Assembly (NCBI GenBank): GCA_023412745.1
Contig: JAEZBZ010000187.1
Coordinates: forward strand, 1-6,891
DNA length: 6,891 bases
Reading direction: 5' to 3'
Origin: Pseudomonadota bacterium
GTDB taxonomy: Bacteria > Pseudomonadota > Alphaproteobacteria > Rhizobiales > Hyphomicrobiaceae
Below are positions 1-6,601 of this stretch, piece after piece. The translations under genes and the position numbers were made by a program. Numbering within the stretch: the first letter of the stretch is position 1; each line of letters begins with the position of its first letter. Under the pieces are notes generated by a model that was given only the letters and a program-made list of their open reading frames with translations, made no database searches and was not told the origin of the DNA.

Positions 1-24
1 ACCACGGACATTATGTGGTTTGCG

Positions 25-55
25 GGGTGTAGGCAAGGCGCTGCCACACCCTTTT
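25..55 (+). terminator. Probable intrinsic terminator of a gene left of the window
   Basis: GGGTGT (25-30) pairs with ACACCC (46-51), and GGCA (32-35) pairs with TGCC (42-45). This gives a 10-bp GC-rich stem with one bulged A at 31 and a 6-nt loop (36-41), followed at once by TTTT (52-55). That is the layout of a Rho-independent terminator read on the + strand, though the T-tract is short. It implies a + strand gene ending just before or at the window edge, insulated from the transglycosylase gene that follows. Confidence 0.55.
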
Positions 56-135
56 GAGGTAGAGCGTAAGCTGCTGCAGGCGGCCGTATATTCGCGTACC
101 GGAGATGACGCTTTCAGGACGGGGACGAACCGCAC

Positions 136-2352
136 GTGTTGAGTCGTATTCCCGCCCCACGGGGCATTGCTGCTGTTGCTGCGCTCGCCGTGATCGCGCT
201 GGTGCCGGACGCCCGGATGAGGGATGGTCAGGCCGCCGGTCCGCTGGTGCCCGGGCCATCGGCGGCGTTGGCTATCAAAGCGAATGAGACACGCCAGATC
301 GCGGCCAAGCCTTTGCTGGAGGCGGAAGCCGCCGCCCGCGAGGCCGATCACGTCACCCGGTTCGATTCGGCCATCGCGCCGTCGCGCGACTACATCGTGT
401 CCGACAAGGATGCCGATCTCATCGCCGATGCCGTGACAGCCTACGCCAAGCGCAAGGCTGACGAGGCCAATACGCTGCGTGGGCAGATCTCGGATGCTGC
501 CGGCCGCAAGCTGATCGACTGGTATCGGCTGCGCTCAGGGTTCGGAACGGCGACCGAAATCCGTGCTTTCCTGGACGCCAATCCGGCGTGGCCGGACCAG
601 GATCTGCTGCAGCGGCGCTATGAGGAATCGCTGTTCGGTGAGGGTGGCTCAGCGCAGGAGATTAAAGCGGCGTTCAAGGACAAGGAGCCGGAGAACGGCG
701 TCGGGTTCGCGGCGCTGGCCTCGGCCTATCTCGCCGAGGGCAACGAGGCCAAGGCTCGCGAACTGGCCCAGCGCGGCTGGCGCGAATTCTCGTTCCCCAA
801 TGCTCTCGAAGCTTCGTTTCTGCAGCGTTTCGGCAAGCTGCTGACAGAAGCCGATCACAAGTGGCGGTTCGACCGGCTGCTGATCGACGAACTGCGCTGG
901 GCGTCGGAACGAAACGTGCGGGTCGCTTCTGCCCGCCGGCTGATGCCGTTACTCGGCGAGGGCGAGAAAGCCAAGGCCGAGGCGCGTCTCGCCGTCTTCA
1001 CCAACGCCAAGAACGCGCGCAAGCTTATGGCCGCCCTGCCCGCCGAAACCACGGCCGACTGGGGGCTGGCGTTCCAGAAGGTGCAGCACCTGCGGCGGCT
1101 GAAGAAGAACGAGGACGCCTGGAAAATCCTGCTGACCGCGCCGACCGACCAGGACCAGATCGTCAGTCCGGACGGCTGGTGGCTGCAGCGTCGGGCCGCC
1201 GCTTACGGTGCGTTGCAGGCCGATAAGTATCAGATTGCCTTCGACCTCGTGCGCGATGCCGGGCCGCTGAGCACCAATCCGCTCAACGACCAGACCTTCC
1301 TGGCCGGGTGGATTGCCTTCCGCTACCTGAAGGACGCAAAGCAGGCGCAGCCGTTCTTCAAGGCTAACGAGGCTAACGCCGACGGGCCGCTGAGCCGGGC
1401 GCGTGCGCTCTACTGGCTGGGCCGCACCGAGGAAGCGCTGAAGAACCGTGCCAAGGCTGTGGAGTATCTCCGGGCCTCGGCCGCTTATGCCGACACCTTC
1501 CACGGGCATCTATCGCGAGAGAAACTCGGCCGCGATGCTCCCGAGTTGACCTTCGCCCCGCCGACATCGCCGACGCGTGCGCAGATCAACGCGTTCAACG
1601 ATCTTGATGCCGTGCGCGCGACCGTGATCGCTGCCAAATCCGGGCTTGACACCCGCATCGTCCGCGCCTTCATTTCGCAGCTCAACCGCCACTTCGAAAC
1701 GGAAGCCGAGGTCGCCCTGGTGGCGCATCTGGCCGAAGCGCTGGGCGATACGCAGATGGCGGTCCGCGTCGGCAAGTCCGGCATCGCGCGCGGGCTGAAC
1801 CTGCTGCACTATTCCTACCCGATCCACGCATTCCCGGCTTACGAAGCGCTGCGCGAGCCGCCGGAACCGGCGTTGCTCCTGGGGCTAGCGCGCCAGGAAA
1901 GCGAGTTCAACGGCACGATCATGTCGGGTGCCGGCGCACGCGGCATCTTGCAGGTGATGCCAATCACCGCCCGCCACGTCTGCCGCGACTACAAGATCAA
2001 GTGCGACATCCCCCGGCTGATGCGTGATCCCTCTTATAACGCGATGCTGGCGAGCGCCTACGTCGGGGACCGTATGGCCGACGTCAACGGCAGCTATATC
2101 CTGGCACTGACCAGCTATAACGCCGGTCCTGGCCGCACGCGGCAGTGGTTGCGCCAGTTTGGCGATCCGCGCGATCCCAAGGTCGATCCGATCGACTGGA
2201 TTCACCGCATCCCGTTCGAGGAAACCCGGGATTACGTGCAGAAAGTGCTCTCGAACGTGCAGATCTACCGGGCGCGACTCGGCGATAGTGAAAAGCAGAG
2301 CATCGCCCAGGATCTCACTCGTGCGCGCCGCGTCGCGGGTACGGCTCGCTAA
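136..2352 (+). CDS. slt: Soluble lytic murein transglycosylase (GH23, Slt70-like), exported
   Basis: This enzyme cuts the MurNAc-GlcNAc bond of peptidoglycan and leaves a 1,6-anhydro-MurNAc end; it should act in the periplasm. The product has 738 residues. Residues 1 to about 33 look like a signal peptide, with arginines followed by the hydrophobic run GIAAVAALAVIALV. Residues of about 60-540 are alpha-helical and TPR-like, as in the Slt70 superhelix. The catalytic SLT domain spans about 570-690: catalytic Glu588 in ARQESEF, then GARGILQVMP, then ALTSYNAGPGR (656-666). Cys616 and Cys623 could form a disulfide. The start is GTG at 136, because an in-frame TGA at 106-108 leaves no earlier start; GGGGA at 121-125 is a modest ribosome binding site. 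A TATATT at 87-92 resembles a -10 box, but I see no matching -35. It is somewhat longer than E. coli Slt (about 645 residues). The family call is firm; the gene symbol is by analogy. Confidence 0.93.
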   Translation: MLSRIPAPRGIAAVAALAVIALVPDARMRDGQAAGPLVPGPSAALAIKANETRQIAAKPLLEAEAAAREADHVTRFDSAIAPSRDYIVSDKDADLIADAVTAYAKRKADEANTLRGQISDAAGRKLIDWYRLRSGFGTATEIRAFLDANPAWPDQDLLQRRYEESLFGEGGSAQEIKAAFKDKEPENGVGFAALASAYLAEGNEAKARELAQRGWREFSFPNALEASFLQRFGKLLTEADHKWRFDRLLIDELRWASERNVRVASARRLMPLLGEGEKAKAEARLAVFTNAKNARKLMAALPAETTADWGLAFQKVQHLRRLKKNEDAWKILLTAPTDQDQIVSPDGWWLQRRAAAYGALQADKYQIAFDLVRDAGPLSTNPLNDQTFLAGWIAFRYLKDAKQAQPFFKANEANADGPLSRARALYWLGRTEEALKNRAKAVEYLRASAAYADTFHGHLSREKLGRDAPELTFAPPTSPTRAQINAFNDLDAVRATVIAAKSGLDTRIVRAFISQLNRHFETEAEVALVAHLAEALGDTQMAVRVGKSGIARGLNLLHYSYPIHAFPAYEALREPPEPALLLGLARQESEFNGTIMSGAGARGILQVMPITARHVCRDYKIKCDIPRLMRDPSYNAMLASAYVGDRMADVNGSYILALTSYNAGPGRTRQWLRQFGDPRDPKVDPIDWIHRIPFEETRDYVQKVLSNVQIYRARLGDSEKQSIAQDLTRARRVAGTAR

Positions 2353-2420
2353 GCCCGGCATTGGGCCTTGGCTGGCCGGAACGGGGCTGCTCCACGGATG
2401 AAGTTGGCGCGAGGGCCGTC

Positions 2421-3356
2421 ATGACGCTGGAACAGACTAGGGCGCTGGAGCAGACTTGGCACGCCATCCGCTTCACGGTGCGGGATGGGCTGGAGCTCTA
2501 CGGGCGGCATTACCCGGCCTACGGCTCCCGCCGCCGCGCCGCGGTCTGCCTGCCGGGCCTGACCCGCAATTCGCGCGACTTCCATGACCTTGCGATGGCG
2601 CTGTCGACCGGGCCGCAGGCGCGACCCGTCTATACACTCGACCTGCGCGGCCGAGGCCTGTCGCAGCATGACCGCGACTGGCGCAACTACGCCATCCCCA
2701 TCGAGATGCTGGATGTTCAGGACTACCTCGCCCTGCTCGGCCTCGATAAGCCGACGATTATCGGAACTTCGCGCGGCGGGCTCATCGCCATGGTACTGGC
2801 CGCTGCCCAGCCGAACGCCATCGGCGCAGTGGTGCTCAACGACATCGGGCCGGTGATCGAGCGCGCCGGGCTGGTTCGCATCAAGGCCTATATCGGCAGC
2901 GTGCCGATCCCCGCCAACTGGGAGGACGCAGCGCGACTGGTGGCCGAGATGAACCGTAGCGCTTTTCCAGCCGTGCCAGACGCGCAGTGGGCGGAAGTGG
3001 CGCGGCAGTTGTTCAATGAGAAAGATGGTCGTCCGGTAGCTGGATACGACCAGAAGCTCGCCAAGTCGTTCTCGCTCAATGACGGGCCGATTCCGGAGCT
3101 TTGGCCCCAGTTCAATGCGCTGTCGCATTATCCGCTGCTGGTGGTGCACGGCGAGAACTCGGACATCCTCAGTGCCGCCACCGTGCAGCAGATGCGCGCG
3201 CAGCATCCCCGTTGCGCATCGGTCACGGTTCCAGGCCAAGGTCACGCGCCATTGCTGATGGACGGCGCCTCGATAGGCGCGGTGGCGGGCTTTCTTGCCG
3301 CCGCGGACGACGGAGAGGCCATCGCGGGCCGCGATTTCAGCCAGGCAGCCGCCTAG
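2421..3356 (+). CDS. Alpha/beta hydrolase with intact catalytic triad
   Basis: A 311-residue cytoplasmic alpha/beta-fold hydrolase with no signal peptide. The visible fold markers are LPGLTRNSRDF (44-54, oxyanion-hole region), DLRGRGLS (74-81), the nucleophile elbow GTSRGG with Ser117, NDIGP (140-144), Asp248 in GENSDIL and His275 in GQGHAPLL. The Ser-Asp-His triad is therefore complete and the enzyme should be active, probably on an ester, lactone or similar bond; the substrate cannot be told from sequence. I chose ATG 2421 because GAGGG (2411-2415) sits 5 nt upstream. A longer reading from TTG 2361 adds 20 residues that do not look like part of the fold. It begins 68 bp after the transglycosylase stop with no terminator visible between them, so co-transcription is plausible. 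Proteins with this NDIGP pattern are common in Hyphomicrobiales (from memory, not checked). Confidence 0.9.
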   Translation: MTLEQTRALEQTWHAIRFTVRDGLELYGRHYPAYGSRRRAAVCLPGLTRNSRDFHDLAMALSTGPQARPVYTLDLRGRGLSQHDRDWRNYAIPIEMLDVQDYLALLGLDKPTIIGTSRGGLIAMVLAAAQPNAIGAVVLNDIGPVIERAGLVRIKAYIGSVPIPANWEDAARLVAEMNRSAFPAVPDAQWAEVARQLFNEKDGRPVAGYDQKLAKSFSLNDGPIPELWPQFNALSHYPLLVVHGENSDILSAATVQQMRAQHPRCASVTVPGQGHAPLLMDGASIGAVAGFLAAADDGEAIAGRDFSQAAA

Positions 3357-3426
3357 CGCGACGCTCAGGAACGCGCCCACGAACGCCCACCCGCGTGCGG
3401 ATTAATGTTCTGGTTCCGGACGTTCG

Positions 3427-3441
3427 TTTACATTGCATTAG
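3427..3441 (+). promoter_or_regulatory. Weak CtrA-like site upstream of rcdA
   Basis: The sequence reads TTTA, seven bases, TTAG. The alphaproteobacterial CtrA consensus is TTAA-N7-TTAA, so each half has one mismatch. The spacing is exact and the site lies about 235 bp before a cell-cycle gene. With two mismatches it could easily be chance. Confidence 0.2.
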
Positions 3442-3576
3442 GCCAACAGCGGCTATTCTGATCCGTGTTCGCGCACCATCGGGTGACGGACGACGCTTTT
3501 CGTTTTGACGCCTCCTGCTTGTCGCTGGAGCCGCTGGTCAGGCAGTGGTTCTTTATTCCGGGAATGCCATTTGGGC

Positions 3577-3601
3577 GCCCCGAAATACCCCCATTCGGGG
3601 C
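3577..3601. repeat. Inverted repeat with 8-bp GC-rich stem
   Basis: GCCCCGAA (3577-3584) pairs perfectly with TTCGGGGC (3594-3601) around a 9-nt loop. No T-tract follows on either strand, so it is not a standard terminator. It lies 220 bp past the hydrolase stop and just before the possible rcdA promoter, so it could be an operator or an RNA hairpin ending hydrolase transcription. Confidence 0.5.
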
Positions 3602-3613
3602 AGACTATTGGAC

Positions 3614-3643
3614 CTGACCCGAAGCGCTGAGACGTGCTATGGT
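3614..3643 (+). promoter_or_regulatory. Possible promoter for rcdA
   Basis: CTGACC (3614-3619) resembles a -35 box and TATGGT (3638-3643) a -10 box, separated by 18 bp. A TG at 3635-3636 gives an extended -10. A transcript would start near 3650, leaving a short leader before ATG 3676. Each hexamer matches the consensus at four of six positions. Confidence 0.3.
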
Positions 3644-3675
3644 CATATCAACAGTAGCGTGTGTTGAAGTTCATC

Positions 3676-4221
3676 ATGGGTAAAGAGTCTCGCATCTGGG
3701 GTCAGCCCAGCTATCGTAATGTCACCGTGGCTTTCGGCCAGCGGTACACCGCGTCTGAGCAGTTCGACGGCGTTTTCCGCGAAGGCATGGAGCTGGTGGA
3801 GCGTGCCGCCGCCTATCTTGACGGCAAGGGCCGGCAGGAAGCCAAGGCGCTGAAGTCTCACGTCGCCATCACCTACTCCACGGAAAGCATGCGCCTCACC
3901 ACGCGCTTGCTCGATCTGGCGTCGTGGCTGCTGATCCGCCGCTCGCTGAAGGAAGGCGAGATCACGGAAGAAGAGGCCCGCATCAAGCGTGCCCGGCTGA
4001 AGCTGCGGACGTCCGGCCGTCCGGGACATATCGCCAACTTCACCGATCTGCCGGACGGTCTGCGCCAGTTGATCGAGGAAAGTTTTGCGCTGAGCGACCG
4101 TATCATGCGCATCGACAGCGCACTGACGGCACCGGAAGGCGATACCGCACCGCCAGCCTCCAACCCGGTCGCAGCCCAGATCGCCGAGCTTCGCGCCGCG
4201 TTCGGCGAAGCCATTCGCTAG
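3676..4221 (+). CDS. rcdA: RcdA family protein (DUF1465), ClpXP proteolysis adaptor
   Basis: In Caulobacter, RcdA binds CpdR-primed ClpXP and brings in substrates for cell-cycle-timed degradation, and with PopA it contributes to CtrA removal. The 181-residue product matches that family in length and pattern. It has an N-terminal helix with FGQRYTASEQFDGVFREGMELVE cut short here to its core, FREGMELVERAAAYLDG (34-50). A second helix carries TESMRLTTRLLDLASWLL (69-86), the part I recognise best. A basic helix follows (100-112), then a helix around LPDGLRQLIEESFALSDRI (125-143). The last 30 residues are a loose linker plus a short helix. I chose ATG 3676, with GAAG (3666-3669) as a weak ribosome binding site; an in-frame GTG at 3661 would add 5 residues. 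The family call is firm. Whether it controls CtrA in this organism is inference, since family roles outside Caulobacter vary. Confidence 0.85.
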   Translation: MGKESRIWGQPSYRNVTVAFGQRYTASEQFDGVFREGMELVERAAAYLDGKGRQEAKALKSHVAITYSTESMRLTTRLLDLASWLLIRRSLKEGEITEEEARIKRARLKLRTSGRPGHIANFTDLPDGLRQLIEESFALSDRIMRIDSALTAPEGDTAPPASNPVAAQIAELRAAFGEAIR

Positions 4222-4235
4222 ACCACCATCAGGCA

Positions 4236-4266
4236 GCGGGCCGCCGTTTTTGACTGGACGGCCCGC
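4236..4266 (+). terminator. Hairpin after rcdA, possible terminator
   Basis: GCGGGCCG (4236-4243) pairs perfectly with CGGCCCGC (4259-4266) across a 15-nt loop, and two further C-G pairs are possible if A4258 bulges. It starts 15 bp after the rcdA stop. The run of T lies in the loop rather than after the stem, so this is not a canonical intrinsic terminator. Confidence 0.35.
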
Positions 4267-4270
4267 CGGC

Positions 4271-4290
4271 ATCGGCGTACCAGCGCCGAT
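4271..4290. repeat. Second hairpin between rcdA and the FkbM gene
   Basis: ATCGGCG (4271-4277) and CGCCGAT (4284-4290) form a perfect 7-bp stem with a 6-nt loop, directly after the previous hairpin. It ends 24 bp before the next start codon. No T-tract follows it. It may act with the first hairpin in ending or damping transcription, or in protecting an RNA end. Confidence 0.45.
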
Positions 4291-4314
4291 CATGCGTGCC
4301 TGCAGGTCTGCCCC

Positions 4315-5223
4315 GTGACGCAACCCCACAAAGCGCCAAGGCGCGTTTCGCCAGCGCATCTGTCCAATCGCCTGATTGCTTGGGCTGCGCGTGGTCTCGT
4401 GGCGCTCGCCAGCACCCATTCCCGTCTGCGCAACCGCGTGCTGCGGACGCTGCTGGATCGCCACCTTGCCCCCGATGTGTTGTGCCTGGTGCCATTCGGT
4501 GATCATGCCTTGTATGTCGATCCACGTGACGACAAGGTGGCGCTGAAGCTGCTGTCCGGCCGCCCTTGGCAGCGGCGGGAGCTGAATTCCGCCTTCTCCG
4601 CGCTGCAGGCGTCGGGTGCGCTGCGTCCGGATAGCGTGTTCATCGATGTTGGTGCCAACATCGGCACCCAGACGGTCTATGCGCTGGGCTCCGGTCATTT
4701 CAGCCGTGCTATCGCCATCGAGGCCGATCCGCACAACTTCGCGATCCTGGACCGCAACGTCGCCGTCAACGCGCTGGGCGACAAGGTGCACCTGCATCAG
4801 GCGGCGGCCAGTGATCGCGAGGGAACCTTGCGCCTGTCGCATCACGACAAGAACTACGGCGCCCATTCGGTCGAACCGGCGTTTCTGGCTAAGTCGTCGG
4901 CCGCCATCGACGTCGCGGCCGTCACCATCGATGACCTGCTGGACTGGCTGTCGATCGCCCCGGATCGGGTGGGGCTGGTCAAGATCGACGTCGAGGGCCA
5001 CGAGCTGGCGGTGCTGGCTGGCATGAACCGCCTGCGCGCCGCCCGTGTGCCGGTGCTGGTGGAATTCACCGCCGATCCTGCCGACAACGCCCGCATCGCC
5101 GCCTTCAAGGCGCTGTTCGCACCCGGCTATACGCACATTCTCGACCTGTCTGCCGGCGCCGCGCCCGTTCCGCTGCCCGATTTCGCGTGGCGGACGCATC
5201 AGGCCGACCTGCTGGTCACGTGA
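4315..5223 (+). CDS. FkbM family SAM-dependent methyltransferase
   Basis: A 302-residue class I methyltransferase of the FkbM type (PF05050), which transfers a methyl group from S-adenosylmethionine, usually to an oxygen. Members modify sugars of surface polysaccharides, polyketides and other small molecules; the target here cannot be told. The SAM-binding motif I is FIDVGANIGTQT (109-120), with Asp111, Gly113, Asn115 and Gly117. Glu136 in IEADP should bind the ribose. KIDVEGHE (223-230) is the hallmark FkbM motif. The first 50 or so residues are basic and helical, without a clear signal peptide. The start is GTG 4315, with AGG at 4304-4306 as a modest ribosome binding site; no in-frame ATG is nearby upstream. 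No glycosyltransferase or polysaccharide gene is visible beside it, so context does not help. The family assignment is firm. Confidence 0.9.
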   Translation: MTQPHKAPRRVSPAHLSNRLIAWAARGLVALASTHSRLRNRVLRTLLDRHLAPDVLCLVPFGDHALYVDPRDDKVALKLLSGRPWQRRELNSAFSALQASGALRPDSVFIDVGANIGTQTVYALGSGHFSRAIAIEADPHNFAILDRNVAVNALGDKVHLHQAAASDREGTLRLSHHDKNYGAHSVEPAFLAKSSAAIDVAAVTIDDLLDWLSIAPDRVGLVKIDVEGHELAVLAGMNRLRAARVPVLVEFTADPADNARIAAFKALFAPGYTHILDLSAGAAPVPLPDFAWRTHQADLLVT

Positions 5224-5245
5224 CCGGCTGATCTCTTGATAAGTT

Positions 5246-5292
5246 GTAGCGATAAGGCGGCAGCTATTGCCCTTGCCGCCTGCATTCGCTAC
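5246..5292 (+). repeat. Nested two-part stem-loop in the 5224-5341 gap
   Basis: The outer arms GTAGCGA (5246-5252) and TCGCTAC (5286-5292) pair perfectly. Inside a 3/5-nt internal loop, GGCGGCA (5256-5262) and TGCCGCC (5274-5280) also pair perfectly around an 11-nt loop. The total is 14 base pairs without mismatch. It starts 22 bp after the methyltransferase stop and ends 49 bp before the next gene. It is followed by GCCCCTTTGCC with no real T-tract. It could be a terminator of the upstream gene or a structured leader of the downstream one. Confidence 0.55.
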
Positions 5293-5341
5293 GCCCCTTT
5301 GCCTAGAACCATTTCAAATCCGGACCTGCCTGTCACCCCGC

Positions 5342-5728
5342 ATGCGAGCCATCGAGCCGAAAGACAGCACGACCCAAGCGCCCACCGTTGCGGGCACGAC
5401 CGCGACCGTCGCGGAGGTGGTGCGGGCGGCCTACACGGAAAACGTCGAGGCGGCGTTCGCATTGGCTTCCCCTGCCCTGACGGCGGAGGAAGTGCGCGCG
5501 GCGATCCTGTTCTGCGCCGATGAGGCCTGCGTCGCGACCAACGCGTTCTGTCCTGGCTGCCGCAAGCATACCCAGGCCAACGCCATCGCCTCGATGGATG
5601 ACTACTGCCGCCAGTTCTCTCAGATCACTTTCGCCGATAGCGGTCTCATGCTCGCGCCCGGCGGGCCTAAGCCGGCCATCCAATTGCCGTCTCTCGATGC
5701 GCTGTCGAAGTCGTGGGCGGGCGAGTAA
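5342..5728 (+). CDS. DUF433-like domain protein with C-terminal cysteine cluster
   Basis: A 128-residue cytoplasmic protein of unknown function. Residues of about 13-60 follow the DUF433 pattern: VAGTTATVAEVVRAAY, a short helix, then ALTAEEVRAAILFCAD, which matches the usual GTR-type start and the L-T-x-E-x-V-x-A-A end. DUF433 proteins are small helix-turn-helix-like proteins, often antitoxins paired with a PIN-like toxin; no such partner is visible here. Unusually, the domain runs into five cysteines: C58, C63, C70, C73 (as CPGC) and C89, which could bind zinc or an iron-sulfur cluster. The glycine- and proline-rich tail (101-128) looks disordered. ATG 5342 is chosen because upstream in-frame codons would run into the nested hairpin; there is no clear ribosome binding site, so the start is less certain. 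The trmJ start lies 66 bp downstream in the same frame. The gene is likely real by codon use; the domain call is from pattern memory. Confidence 0.7.
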   Translation: MRAIEPKDSTTQAPTVAGTTATVAEVVRAAYTENVEAAFALASPALTAEEVRAAILFCADEACVATNAFCPGCRKHTQANAIASMDDYCRQFSQITFADSGLMLAPGGPKPAIQLPSLDALSKSWAGE

Positions 5729-5794
5729 TTCTGGTATCTGGCGCGCCGTGTCATCCGCCGCCTGAAGAAGATCGACGATCCGCGCCCGAAACGC

Positions 5795-6601
5795 ATGGCC
5801 GATGCGGCCGGTGAGGCCCTGCTGCCCAGCCCGACGCTGATCCTGGTGCGGCCGCAGCTCGCCGACAACATCGGCATGGTGGCGCGCGCCATGGCCAACT
5901 TCTGCCTGGACGATCTGCGGTTGGTCGATCCCCGCGACGGCTGGCCCAACGAGAAGGCGCGCGCAGCCGCGTCTGGCGCCAACTTCATCATCGACGACAC
6001 CAGCGCGTTTCCAACGCTGGACACCGCCATAGGCGATCTGAACTTCGTGTGCGCCACCACGGCGCGCCAGCGCGATCTCGCCAAGCCGGTGCTGACGCCG
6101 GAACAGGCGGCCCGCGAGATGCGCGATCGCATCGCGTCCGGCCAGCGCTGCGGCATCGTTTTCGGCCCGGAACGGGCGGGCCTTGAGACCGACGAGGTGT
6201 CGCTTGCCGACGCGGTCGTGATGGCGCCGGTCAATCCACGGTTTGCCTCGCTCAATCTTGCACAGGCAGTTTTGCTCAGCAGCTACGAGTGGCTGAAGCA
6301 TACCAATCGGGGAACTCTAGGTCGCGTCACAACCTATGAGCGCGCATTGGAGCCCGGCGTGAAGTCGCGCGGCTCGCCGCCGGCGCCCAAGGAAGAACTG
6401 ATTGGCTTCTTCAACCACCTGGAAAGCGAATTGGAACGGCTCGGTTTTTTCAATCCGCCGCATAAGCGCCAAACGGTGATGCGTAACGTGCAATCCATGT
6501 TCGCGCGGATGGAGGCCAGTGAGCAGGAGGTACGCACCCTGCGTGGTATTGTCGCCACGCTCGCCAAGGGCAAGGGTGCGGGGCGGAAGACGCCCGCATG
6601 A
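5795..6601 (+). CDS. trmJ: tRNA (cytidine/uridine-32-2'-O)-methyltransferase TrmJ
   Basis: TrmJ methylates the 2'-OH of nucleotide 32 in the anticodon loop of certain tRNAs, using S-adenosylmethionine. The 268-residue product shows all three SPOUT motifs of the TrmH/SpoU family. Motif 1 is NIGMVARAM (25-33) with Asn25 and the catalytic-type Arg31. Motif 2 is GIVFGPERAGL (120-130). Motif 3 is SLNLAQAV (152-159). Together these form the trefoil-knot SAM site. The C-terminal part (about 200-262) carries FFNHLESELERLGFF and the MRNVQSMFARMEASEQEVRTLRGI segment typical of TrmJ rather than TrmL. Length is close to E. coli TrmJ (about 245 residues). ATG 5795 gives a normal N-terminus, but no good ribosome binding site precedes it, and the frame stays open back to the TAA at 5726-5728. 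Translation may be coupled to the upstream gene. The enzyme family is sure; the exact nucleotide target is by homology. Confidence 0.92.
   Translation: MADAAGEALLPSPTLILVRPQLADNIGMVARAMANFCLDDLRLVDPRDGWPNEKARAAASGANFIIDDTSAFPTLDTAIGDLNFVCATTARQRDLAKPVLTPEQAAREMRDRIASGQRCGIVFGPERAGLETDEVSLADAVVMAPVNPRFASLNLAQAVLLSSYEWLKHTNRGTLGRVTTYERALEPGVKSRGSPPAPKEELIGFFNHLESELERLGFFNPPHKRQTVMRNVQSMFARMEASEQEVRTLRGIVATLAKGKGAGRKTPA

Larger units (their letters stand above)
3357..3675. other. 319-bp intergenic region upstream of rcdA
   Basis: No convincing gene lies here. The part from about 3400 to 3570 is richer in A and T than the flanking genes. It holds a weak CtrA-like site (3427-3441), a short palindrome ATTCCGGGAAT (3555-3565), an 8-bp-stem inverted repeat (3577-3601) and a possible promoter (3614-3643). 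The content fits a regulatory region for rcdA. The hydrolase terminator, if any, is not obvious. Confidence 0.6.

Noticed and set aside
1361..1380. A short tandem repeat of GCTAAC-type codons inside the transglycosylase gene
   Set aside because: It encodes KANEANA within a helical region and is an ordinary local codon repetition.
2349..3380. A 343-residue open frame on the - strand opposite the alpha/beta hydrolase
   Set aside because: The + strand gene has a full catalytic triad and family motifs. The - strand frame shows none and looks like a GC-driven shadow.
3405..3461. An 18-codon hydrophobic mini-frame starting at ATG 3405 (MFWFRTFVYIALGQQRLF)
   Set aside because: There is no ribosome binding site before it, it is very short, and it sits in an AT-richer regulatory gap where such a frame can arise by chance.
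3643..5199. A 518-residue open frame on the - strand across rcdA and the methyltransferase gene
   Set aside because: It lies wholly opposite two genes with clear family motifs. Its translation is rich in Arg, Gly, Gln and His, as expected for the reverse strand of GC-rich coding DNA, and it has no recognisable domain.
5236..5241. TTGATA, a near-perfect -35 box after the methyltransferase gene
   Set aside because: No acceptable -10 box lies 16-18 bp downstream; that position falls inside the nested hairpin stem.
5333..6301. A 322-residue open frame on the - strand opposite the DUF433-like and trmJ genes
   Set aside because: It is opposite trmJ, which has all three SPOUT motifs. The reverse translation is low in recognisable structure and Arg/Gly-rich.
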